A model generated the notes under the pieces. The model saw only the letters and a program-made list of their open reading frames with translations. It was not told where the DNA came from and made no database searches. The translations under genes and the position numbers were made by a program. This document shows positions 1 through 5,876 of a stretch of DNA of 5,876 bases, piece by piece (the first letter of the stretch is position 1; each line of letters begins with the position of its first letter). Source of the stretch: DATKKX01 sp035542775 (lineage in GTDB: Bacteria > Planctomycetota > Phycisphaerae > UBA1845 > UTPLA1); the NCBI GenBank assembly GCA_035542775.1, contig DATKKX010000103.1:1-5876 (forward strand). Direction: 5' to 3'.

Positions 1-379
1 CGTCTTCCCTTTTGGGGGCCTCAAGGCTTCTCAAGCCAACACTCGCTTGCCTTCCGCGCTGACACGCCGCAGGACCGGCATCGCCTGCCCGTCACCTGCC
101 CAGGCGTCGAGCATCCCCGACCCCCAAGGCAGCGTGCAACAGCGCCCGCTGGTAGTCCGGTGACATGTGGCGGTCCCCCGCCCACCCTTCATCCATGTGG
201 AGCAATGGACGAAGGTCCTTTGCGGCCGTCACGCTCGCCGATGCCGCATCAGCAATCCTCCTCTCTATCCTTGTTGCCGACCAAGTGTCTTCGAGTTCGA
301 ATTTTGCTCCGGGGTTGCTGCTCGAGAACGCTCAATGCGTGGTCAAGAGGACCATGCGTCGGCTCTCCTCTCTAAGGCA

Positions 380-416
380 GGATCCACCGCCTGGATTCAC
401 GCGCTTTTTCTCTTTT
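380..416 (+). terminator. Possible intrinsic terminator (hairpin plus T-rich tail)
   Basis: Bases 380-386 can pair with 392-398 around a 5-base loop (387-391), giving 7 bp including one G-U pair on the plus strand. Six bases later come T runs at 405-409 and 413-416. The hairpin is short, and the T tract starts further from the stem than in a classical terminator, so this is only a candidate. If real, it would end a transcript entering from the left and insulate the sigma factor operon. Confidence 0.28.
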
Positions 417-447
417 CCGCAAAAACTCCGACTCGCAGGCTTCTGCG

Positions 448-463
448 GCGCGGGAACCCGCGC
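448..463. repeat. Short GC-only inverted repeat upstream of the sigma factor gene
   Basis: Bases 448-453 are the reverse complement of 458-463, with a 4-base loop, and a run of eight C follows at 468-475. The pairing is seen directly. No T tract follows on either strand within a useful distance, so a terminator role is not supported. It could be a protein-binding palindrome or chance in GC-rich DNA. Confidence 0.4.
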
Positions 464-578
464 GGTGCCCCCCCCGCCTGCCAGGCACGGCCGAACGGCG
501 AGCCTTGCGGCGCGGCTGCAAACGCGTTAACATAAGGATCAGTAACGTCTTAAAGCAATTTGAGAGAATCTCGGACCG

Positions 579-585
579 AAGAAGG
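579..585 (+). promoter_or_regulatory. Ribosome binding site deciding the sigma factor start
   Basis: A purine-rich AAGAAGG lies 3 bases before the ATG at 589. The spacing is short, but it is the best Shine-Dalgarno-like match near any possible start. It favours ATG 589 over the in-frame TTG at 505, which would add 28 mostly basic residues with no family counterpart that I know of. Confidence 0.5.
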
Positions 586-588
586 CCT

Positions 589-1209
589 ATGGGCAGCTCG
601 GATGACAACCTGCTGAATCTGGCCTGCGATGGAGATCGCGATGCCTTGGGCAGACTGCTCGAAGAGCACACGCCCCCCCTGCGGGCCCGATTGGCCGGCC
701 GGATTCCGGTCCGCTGGCAGGCCGTCCTGTCCGCCGAGGACGTCCTGCAGCAGACCTTTACCGACGCTTTCCTCCAGATCGACCGCCTTGTCTCCCGCTC
801 CGAGCATTCTTTCGCCGCCTGGCTCCACAGCATCGCCGACCACAACCTGGCCAGTGCTCTCTCCATGCTCGAAGCCGAGAAACGCGGCGGCAACCGGCGA
901 AAAATCGAATTGCCCCGCCGTGATGACTCCCTGGCCGAGTTGTACGACCTGGTAGCCGTCTCCCAGAGCACGCCGAGCCGACATGCCGCCCGCGACGAAG
1001 CTTGCCGGGCGGTCGAACGCGCTATCGAGCAACTCCCCGACGACTATCGATGCGTGGTGCAGATGTTCGACTTGGAACAGCAACCGGCAACCGAAGTGGC
1101 CGCCGCGGTGGGCCGAAGCCCGGGAGCCATGTACATGATTCGAGCCAGAGCCCACCGCTGGCTGGGCGAGTTGTTGGGAAATCCGTCGAGGCTCCTGACC
1201 AGAACATAA
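589..1209 (+). CDS. ECF-type RNA polymerase sigma factor (planctomycete kinase-linked type)
   Basis: This 206-residue protein should direct RNA polymerase core enzyme to a specific set of promoters. Region 2 spans about residues 8-95. It contains the core-binding segment AEDVLQQTF at 49-57, which corresponds to the D-A-E-D-x-x-Q-E-x-F pattern of ECF factors. Region 4 spans about 138-195, with the LPDDYR start at 149-154 and a helix-turn-helix (about 167-192, EVAAAVGRSPGAMYMIRARA) that would read the -35 element. A charged linker (about 97-118) joins them. Regions 1 and 3 are absent, as expected for ECF factors. Two positions that are usually acidic in region 2.2 are changed here: Ser48 and Gln55. 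The kinase gene follows after 78 bases, and no anti-sigma gene lies between. In Planctomycetota such ECF factors commonly sit beside Ser/Thr kinases, so control by phosphorylation is a reasonable inference. Family call is firm; targets are unknown. Confidence 0.93.
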   Translation: MGSSDDNLLNLACDGDRDALGRLLEEHTPPLRARLAGRIPVRWQAVLSAEDVLQQTFTDAFLQIDRLVSRSEHSFAAWLHSIADHNLASALSMLEAEKRGGNRRKIELPRRDDSLAELYDLVAVSQSTPSRHAARDEACRAVERAIEQLPDDYRCVVQMFDLEQQPATEVAAAVGRSPGAMYMIRARAHRWLGELLGNPSRLLTRT

Positions 1210-1287
1210 TGGCCAGGAAGCCCCCCGGCCGGTGCTCCCATCCAGAGCTGAATCACCTGATTTCGGCCGACCACGGATAAGGGTCCT

Positions 1288-3714
1288 ATGACGAACAGTT
1301 CCTCCCCTCATCAGCAGCCGCCTGACAACGTCCGGCGATTGATCGCTTCGGGCGAAAGAGAGGCCGCCTCGCTGAGAGGCGTCCTGCCCAGCAACGCGCC
1401 GCTGAAGGACTCGGTGCCGGGCTACGAGATCATGAACGAGTTGGGCCGCGGCGGGATGGGAGTGGTCTACCGGGCCTTTCAACTCTCCACCAAGCGAATT
1501 GTCGCCTTGAAGGTCATGCTGGCAGGTCAGTTCGCCTCGCCTTCGGCCCGGGCACGCTTTCAACGTGAAATCGAGTTGAGCGCCAGGCTCCAGCACGCCG
1601 GCATCGTCCGCGTGCTGGAGAGTGGTCTGACCGCCGATGGCCAGCAGTATTATGCCATGGATTACGTGGACGCTGTCCCCCTGGACCGCTGGCTGATGCT
1701 CTCACAGCCGGATGTCCGCAGGATACTGGCAACGTTCATCGAGATCTGCGAGGCCGTCGATCACGCCCACCGCCACGACGTCATTCATCGTGACCTCAAA
1801 CCCGGCAACGTGCTGATCGACAGCGAGGACAAGCCGCACCTCCTCGACTTCGGTCTTGCCAAATCGAGCGAGCAGGTCGCGCCGGGGGAGACGGCGCCGG
1901 TCAGTGTTTCCATGGCCGGGCAACTGGTGGGCACCCTCCGCTATTTATCCCCGGAGCAGGCTGCCGGCAATGCCCGGGACATCGACGGGCGCGCGGATGT
2001 GTATGCCCTGGGCGTCATGTTGTTCGAGGCCCTCACCGGCTCGCTTCCCTATGACACGACTGGCCATCCCTCCGCGGTCCTTGGCCACATCCTGGAGGCG
2101 CCGCCGACGAATCCTTCCTCGCTCTCTGATCGCGTGGACAGCGAGTTGGCGACTATTGTCCTGAAATCACTGGAGAAGGAAAAAGACCGCCGCTATGAAT
2201 CCGCCCGGGAATTGAGTGAGGACATCCGCCGGTACCTTCGCGGCGAACCCATTTCAGCCAAGCCGCCTAGCACCTTGTACACCTTGCGCAAGAAACTGCG
2301 CAGACACCGACCCGCGGTCATCCTGATGGCAGTGTCCATTCTCCTTGCCGCCGCCGCTCTCTATGGAGGCGCCCGGTGGCAGGCACGGATCCATCAACGG
2401 CAACGGGCGCAGGAGCAACTCGATGCGCAGCAGGCAGCAGAGCAAGAGCGGCAGCGCGAGCTGACCGCGGCTCGACTGGAGGCGCTGGACATCCAGCGAG
2501 TAATGGACGCTGATCGGCGGAGCAGCGATGCGATGGGCAGGGCCCTGACCTTGTACCGACAGCATCCCGAACTCCCGGAAGCCACGCTGGTGCTCGCCCA
2601 AGCCGAGTACTGGGAGCCCGAGAGGGGCCGAGCTCACGCAATTGCGCGGCTCAGCGAGGAGCTTGAGCGGAACCGAGGGCGATGGGAGTGCGCCTCTCTG
2701 CTGGCGGACATCTACCGCCAGACCGCCAAGCCGGACTTGGCCGTGGCGTTGGACGCCCAGGTGGAGCGCGATGCGCCCGACACCGGCGCGGCGTGGTACT
2801 TGCGTTCCTTCGCGACCCTCGACCAGGCCAAGGCGATCCAATTCGCACGGCAGGCAACCAGGCTTTCGCCGGGCGAGCTTGTGGCATGGCAGCGTCTGGC
2901 CTATCTGTCCGAGATGAGCCCAAACGCGGAGGATGCTTTGGCCGCCGCCGATGCCCTGCTCGCCAGGGGACAGGATCCATCATTCTGGAATCAATTCAAA
3001 GCCGGCATTCTGGTCAGGCAAGGCCGCGTGGGTGAGGCGATCGAGCAATACAGCGAGGTGATCCGCGGCAACCCAGATGAGTATGGAGCATACTACGGCC
3101 GTGCCCGGGCTTACCGGCGGATGAGCAAGTATGCAGAGGCGGTGGCTGATTACGATCGGGCGATCACGCTGGCCCTCGCGAGCGGCCGCGACACCAACCT
3201 GGCCTGGATGCTGTATCATCGGGCCACGCCGCTGTGGATAGTGGGCCGCGCAGAAGATGCGGCGCGAGACTATGAGGCCGCGCGGAAGGCGATGGGGCGA
3301 CCGTCCTTCGGAGACGCCAGGCTGGCCATCATCTTGCGGGAACAGGGCAACGCCGACAAAGCCGACGAAGTCATCAATCGGGCGCTGGTGGACATGGCGG
3401 GGACCATGCCGTGGCTGGAGAGCATCCTGAACTGCGTGGGGGGGCGCCGCCCGCCGGACGAGCTGATCGAGATCGCCGCCAAGCAAGGCAAAACGAGGGA
3501 TCTTTGCGAGGCGTACTATTACGCCGGCGAAGCCCATCGACTCGCGGGCCGGACCGGGCAGGCGCGGGACTGTTTTGAGAAATGCGTGCAGACCGGCGTC
3601 ATGTACGATCCGGACTCGCCTACGGAATTCATGAATGAATACCAGTTGGCCCGCTGGCGCCTGCGGCAGCTGAGCCCGAGCGACGACACGACCTCGCAGC
3701 CGGAAGAACACTAA
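1288..3714 (+). CDS. Membrane-anchored Hanks-type Ser/Thr protein kinase with extracytoplasmic TPR-like domain
   Basis: This 808-residue protein transfers phosphate from ATP to Ser/Thr of target proteins. After a polar 45-residue N-terminus, the PknB-like kinase domain spans about 46-318. It has the glycine loop GRGGMG (53-58), Lys75 in ALK, helix-C Glu94, HRDLKPGN (167-174, catalytic Asp169), DFG (187-189), SPE (221-223) in place of APE, and Asp237 in the DVYALG segment. The activation loop (190-220) holds Thr202, Ser206, Ser208 and Thr216 as possible autophosphorylation sites. All catalytic residues are present, so it should be active. One hydrophobic helix (343-359) follows a basic RKKLRRHR stretch, which suggests the kinase is inside and the rest outside. 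A glutamine-rich likely coiled coil (366-405) leads into helical repeats. The clearest TPR-like units are near 567-598, 599-631, 638-670 and 739-770, with weaker ones from about 428. AAGGG at 1279-1283 precedes the ATG by 4 bases. TAA is followed by a second in-frame stop, TAG, at 3718. Probably co-transcribed with the sigma factor gene. Confidence 0.95.
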   Translation: MTNSSSPHQQPPDNVRRLIASGEREAASLRGVLPSNAPLKDSVPGYEIMNELGRGGMGVVYRAFQLSTKRIVALKVMLAGQFASPSARARFQREIELSARLQHAGIVRVLESGLTADGQQYYAMDYVDAVPLDRWLMLSQPDVRRILATFIEICEAVDHAHRHDVIHRDLKPGNVLIDSEDKPHLLDFGLAKSSEQVAPGETAPVSVSMAGQLVGTLRYLSPEQAAGNARDIDGRADVYALGVMLFEALTGSLPYDTTGHPSAVLGHILEAPPTNPSSLSDRVDSELATIVLKSLEKEKDRRYESARELSEDIRRYLRGEPISAKPPSTLYTLRKKLRRHRPAVILMAVSILLAAAALYGGARWQARIHQRQRAQEQLDAQQAAEQERQRELTAARLEALDIQRVMDADRRSSDAMGRALTLYRQHPELPEATLVLAQAEYWEPERGRAHAIARLSEELERNRGRWECASLLADIYRQTAKPDLAVALDAQVERDAPDTGAAWYLRSFATLDQAKAIQFARQATRLSPGELVAWQRLAYLSEMSPNAEDALAAADALLARGQDPSFWNQFKAGILVRQGRVGEAIEQYSEVIRGNPDEYGAYYGRARAYRRMSKYAEAVADYDRAITLALASGRDTNLAWMLYHRATPLWIVGRAEDAARDYEAARKAMGRPSFGDARLAIILREQGNADKADEVINRALVDMAGTMPWLESILNCVGGRRPPDELIEIAAKQGKTRDLCEAYYYAGEAHRLAGRTGQARDCFEKCVQTGVMYDPDSPTEFMNEYQLARWRLRQLSPSDDTTSQPEEH

Positions 3715-3738
3715 GCCTAGCTCGACCATCCTCGTGGC

Positions 3739-5115
3739 CTACTTCATGCCGTGCGCTCGCCTGTCAGCCTTGATCCACCCGGCCAGGTCATCAACGACTT
3801 TCTCGTCCACATGGCCCGTCTGGGCGTACTCGTCCGGCGTCGCCTTGCCCTTGCCCCGCATGAACAGGTGGCTCATTGACTTGTACCACTTGAACTCACA
3901 AAGCTCGCGGTCCTTCAAGGCCTTCTTGTAGATGTCGAAATCGGAGCGGGTGACCTGATAATCTCGCCCGCCGCCCGCGATCAGCAAGGGGCATTTCAGC
4001 CCAGCCAGCAGGCCCGGACTTTTCGTGGAGTACTCGCTGACTTCCTTCCAGTAGGGGGCCGGCGCGCCCAACAGCTTGGCGTCCGGCGGGGCGGAGCCGT
4101 CGCGCAGTTTGGCGAGGACGTCACGGGACTCCTCCAGCACCTTCTTGTTGCCCTCTTGTCCGGGGCCGGGCAAGGACGCGATGTAGGTGAGCTGATCCTC
4201 GATCACATCGGCAAAGTTGCGCGGCGAACCGGCCAGCATGATGACTCCGGCCAGGTCCTTGTCCTCGGCGGCGATGGCAGGCGCCAGAGTCGCCCCAAGA
4301 CTGTGCCCGAGCAGATATACCTGCGAGCCATCAATGCCTTTCTGCGAACGCAGGAACTTCAGGGCTTCCAGGGCGTCGTCGATGACCTCTTCGCGCACCG
4401 AGATCGTCTTCTGCTTGACCATTTGCGGTCCGTACGCGTAAGTGCGCTTGGGATAGCGGAGGACCGCGATGCCCTGGGAAGAAAGGCCTCCGGCCAAATC
4501 GCGAAAGGGCTTGTTCGGCCCGATGGTCTCGTCTTCGTCATTCGGCCCAGAGCCGTGCACCAAAACCACGGCCGGCACATCCTTCTTGCTCTTGGGCAGC
4601 GTCAGCTTGCCTTTGACCAGCCAGGGTTCTTTCCCGAAAGTGACATCCTTTTCCCGGTAACGCTTGGGCTTGTCGTACTCCGCCGGCTTGTACTCCACCG
4701 CGGGACCGCCCGGCTGAATCAGGAAGCCGTCGATCCGCCCTTCGGTGTTCACGATGATTCGGAAATTGAGGCCGGCCTTCTTGAACGTGACGGGAATGAT
4801 GACGGCGGTGCGAGGCCCCGTCTTGCTCGTCGTCGGTTTGCCGAACGACTCAAAGTCGCCGACGGAAGTGCTCAGCGATTCCCACACCTCTTTGAGTTTT
4901 GCCTCCGGCAGCGCTTTGGCGGCCTCATCGCCGAAAAGCTTGACCGCCTCGGCATACCGCCCGCTGGTAAAGTGTCCGGCGAACTTCTCCGCGATCTTGA
5001 CCGGATCGGCATCGCCCGGCTGAGACTGGGCGTACGACGATGTGCATAACAGGACCGCCAAAAAGCAGGGCAAAACGCAGACCTGCAAACCGGATAAGAC
5101 ATGGAATTTTCGCAT
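3739..5115 (-). CDS. Secreted alpha/beta hydrolase with N-terminal DUF3887-like domain
   Basis: This 458-residue protein is a probable exported esterase or peptidase-like hydrolase; its substrate cannot be told from sequence. An N-terminal signal peptide runs from a basic start (MRKF) through a hydrophobic core (about 11-25) to a likely signal peptidase I site after Ala29 (S-Y-A). The cysteines there do not form a good lipobox. Residues about 34-135 resemble the small DUF3887 domain often found in front of such hydrolases. The alpha/beta fold follows (about 155-450), with the oxyanion-hole segment HGSG (187-190), nucleophile elbow GHSLG (270-274, Ser272), probable acid Asp385 in GGGRDYQV and probable catalytic His416 in MSHLF, so the triad looks complete. 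I chose ATG 5115 over ATG 5139 because AGAGGAG sits 6 bases before it and the signal peptide then starts normally. The gene is convergent to the kinase gene and lies 139 bases downstream of the multicopper oxidase on the same strand. Confidence 0.9.
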   Translation of the reverse strand: MRKFHVLSGLQVCVLPCFLAVLLCTSSYAQSQPGDADPVKIAEKFAGHFTSGRYAEAVKLFGDEAAKALPEAKLKEVWESLSTSVGDFESFGKPTTSKTGPRTAVIIPVTFKKAGLNFRIIVNTEGRIDGFLIQPGGPAVEYKPAEYDKPKRYREKDVTFGKEPWLVKGKLTLPKSKKDVPAVVLVHGSGPNDEDETIGPNKPFRDLAGGLSSQGIAVLRYPKRTYAYGPQMVKQKTISVREEVIDDALEALKFLRSQKGIDGSQVYLLGHSLGATLAPAIAAEDKDLAGVIMLAGSPRNFADVIEDQLTYIASLPGPGQEGNKKVLEESRDVLAKLRDGSAPPDAKLLGAPAPYWKEVSEYSTKSPGLLAGLKCPLLIAGGGRDYQVTRSDFDIYKKALKDRELCEFKWYKSMSHLFMRGKGKATPDEYAQTGHVDEKVVDDLAGWIKADRRAHGMK

Positions 5116-5121
5116 GACGGG

Positions 5122-5128
5122 CTCCTCT
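5122..5128 (-). promoter_or_regulatory. Strong ribosome binding site fixing the hydrolase start
   Basis: Read on the minus strand, AGAGGAG lies 6 bases before the ATG at 5115, close to ideal complementarity and spacing. It overlaps the region just downstream of the alternative ATG at 5139, so it can serve only the later start. The longer version would add eight residues ahead of the basic start of the signal peptide. Confidence 0.75.
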
Positions 5129-5189
5129 GGAGACGTCATCGTCGGCTTGGTGCAGGTCTCACGCGGAATCAGGGAGCTTTGTCAACACG

Positions 5190-5229
5190 ACAGCGCAAAG
5201 CCGCACGCGAGCGTGCGACCTTGCGCTGT
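5190..5229 (-). terminator. 18-bp hairpin between the oxidase and hydrolase genes, possible terminator
   Basis: Bases 5190-5207 pair with 5212-5229 around a 4-base loop (5208-5211). On the plus strand the stem is interrupted by two A-C mismatches (5199/5220 and 5201/5218). In minus-strand RNA both become G-U wobbles, giving an unbroken 18-bp stem with loop CUCG. It starts 25 bases after the stop codon of the multicopper oxidase. No real U tract follows (the next minus-strand bases are CGTGTTGAC), so it is not a textbook intrinsic terminator. It may instead stop transcription without a U tract, protect the 3' end of the oxidase mRNA, or adjust read-through into the hydrolase gene. The structure is clear; its role is inferred. 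Confidence 0.5.
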
Positions 5230-5254
5230 GATCGACGGCCGCCTTGCCCTTCGA

Positions 5255-5876
5255 TCAGTAGTCCACTCCTTGGACATACGTTCGCGTAGCGCCTCCCAGC
5301 GGCGTCACCGCCAGGGGTCGCATCATTTCGTTGTCCTCATGGTCAAGGATGTGGCAGTGCACCACGTAGCCATGGCCCAGGGCATTCGGGTCAAAGGGAT
5401 AGAACAAAGCGGGGTCGCCGATGGCCTTGTCCGTGGGCGCGTAACGCACCGCGATGCGAGTGACCATTCCCGGCGGCGCCATGACAGTATCCTTCCATCC
5501 CGCCTCGTTGCCGGCCGGCGGCGCCGCCCCGCCCTGCAGGAACGCCGTGATATCCGGGTTCCCGCCCAAAGCCCGCGCGTTGCCCGTCCGGTAGTCGAGC
5601 GGCGGACCGTAATAGGGAATGAAGGCCCCGCCGGGGAACGCGGCATCGTAGGCGGCTCCATAGGCCGTCGTGTCGAAGGCCTCCCGGTTTATCAGTTGGA
5701 ATTGCGTCAGGTGAGTGTGAATGGGATGTGCATCGGCGGTCAGGTTGACGATCTCCCACACCTCCGTGGTGCCCTCCGCCGGCAACTCCGAGTAGTAGGA
5801 GGTGATGGAACCGACAGTCACTGCCGTGAAGTCGGCCCTCGTCGTCCCATCCGCCCTCATGCCGTCCCATCGCGTG
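5255..5876 (-). CDS. Multicopper oxidase, CotA/laccase-like, C-terminal part (5' end outside window)
   Basis: Only the last cupredoxin domain is present: about 206 codons ending at TGA 5255-5257, with the frame open to the right edge. The ATG at 5858-5860 is internal, because the reading frame continues upstream as T-R-W-D-G. Numbering from that Met, HPIHTH lies at 45-50 and HCHILDHEDNEMM at 168-180. By analogy with CotA, His45, Cys169 and His174 bind the type 1 copper, with Met179 as axial ligand. His48, His50, His168 and His170 belong to the type 2/3 cluster. The family oxidises phenols, bilirubin-like compounds or metal ions while reducing oxygen to water, usually outside the cytoplasm. 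The two motifs are separated by 117 residues, about 50 more than in Bacillus CotA from memory, owing to a Gly/Pro-rich insert (about 66-118). Methionine at the axial site suggests a low-to-medium redox potential. All copper ligands in the visible part are intact. The hydrolase gene follows on the same strand. Confidence 0.92.
   Translation of the reverse strand, partial: TRWDGMRADGTTRADFTAVTVGSITSYYSELPAEGTTEVWEIVNLTADAHPIHTHLTQFQLINREAFDTTAYGAAYDAAFPGGAFIPYYGPPLDYRTGNARALGGNPDITAFLQGGAAPPAGNEAGWKDTVMAPPGMVTRIAVRYAPTDKAIGDPALFYPFDPNALGHGYVVHCHILDHEDNEMMRPLAVTPLGGATRTYVQGVDY

Larger units (their letters stand above)
1..588. other. Leader region without a supportable gene
   Basis: I find no convincing protein or RNA gene here. 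One plus-strand frame is open from the window edge to a TAA at 373-375, a second to a TGA at 161-163 and a third to a TGA at 60-62. Their translations are rich in Arg, Pro and Ser, show no domain or motif I recognise, and are typical of stop-poor GC-rich non-coding DNA. Minus-strand frames are broken by stops at positions such as 21, 31, 92, 189, 229 and 332. A 3' end of an upstream plus-strand gene cannot be fully excluded. The part from about 380 to 588 carries two inverted repeats, a run of eight C (468-475) and a relatively AT-rich stretch (about 519-570) just before the sigma factor gene, where its promoter is most likely to lie. Confidence 0.6.

Noticed and set aside
468..475. Run of eight C as a phase-variation tract
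   Set aside because: It lies outside any supported reading frame and is not placed between recognisable promoter boxes.
505..533. TTGCGG (505-510) and TAACAT (528-533) with a 17-base spacer as a sigma-70-like promoter for the sigma factor gene
   Set aside because: The boxes match only 3 and 4 of 6 consensus bases; the position is plausible but too weak to list.
160..535. Three overlapping plus-strand open frames before the sigma factor gene
   Set aside because: They overlap in different frames, lack good ribosome binding sites and give Arg/Pro/Ser-rich translations without motifs, as expected from stop-poor GC-rich DNA.
505..588. Longer sigma factor from a TTG start at 505
   Set aside because: The extra 28 residues are basic and unlike the family, the site before the TTG is weak, and a purine-rich site precedes ATG 589.
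550..1596. 348-residue open frame on the minus strand across the sigma factor gene and the kinase start
   Set aside because: It lies antisense to two genes with clear domain motifs, spans their intergenic gap, and its translation has no recognisable motif; it is a shadow of GC-rich codon use.
4156..5049. 297-residue open frame on the plus strand inside the hydrolase region
   Set aside because: The opposite frame has a signal peptide, a nucleophile elbow, a complete triad and a strong ribosome binding site; the plus-strand product shows no domain.
5157..5185. Perfect TTGACA (minus strand, 5185-5180) as a -35 box for the hydrolase gene
   Set aside because: At 16-18 base spacing no sequence resembles TATAAT (17-base spacing gives GTGAGA), so the match may be chance.

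Overview
The window looks like a GC-rich chromosomal segment from a member of the Planctomycetota. This placement is an inference. It rests mainly on an ECF-type sigma factor gene directly followed by a large membrane-anchored Ser/Thr kinase with a TPR-rich C-terminus, a pairing well known from that phylum. No rRNA or other taxonomic marker is present, so class or genus cannot be given.

Layout: bases 1-588 hold no gene I can support. Two inverted repeats lie there, one of them a possible terminator for something upstream. The sigma factor (589-1209, +) and kinase (1288-3714, +) form a likely two-gene operon with a 78-base gap. Convergent to them, only 24 bases away, is a secreted alpha/beta hydrolase with an N-terminal DUF3887-like domain (3739-5115, -). 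Upstream of it on the same strand is the C-terminal part of a CotA/laccase-like multicopper oxidase (5255-5876, -), which runs off the right edge of the window.

How the genes may work together: the kinase has a complete Hanks-type catalytic domain, one transmembrane helix and about 440 residues of helical repeats predicted to lie outside the cytoplasmic membrane. No anti-sigma gene is seen between the two genes. A simple model is that the kinase senses something outside the membrane and controls the sigma factor by phosphorylation. The two minus-strand genes encode a secreted hydrolase and a copper oxidase. Nothing in the sequence ties them functionally to each other or to the kinase pair. 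Between them is an 18-bp hairpin whose two imperfect positions become G-U pairs only in the minus-strand RNA.

I see no mobile element, CRISPR array, tRNA or rRNA, and no clear evidence of a wholly new system. The best leads are the sigma-kinase pair, the strand-asymmetric hairpin and the insert in the oxidase.
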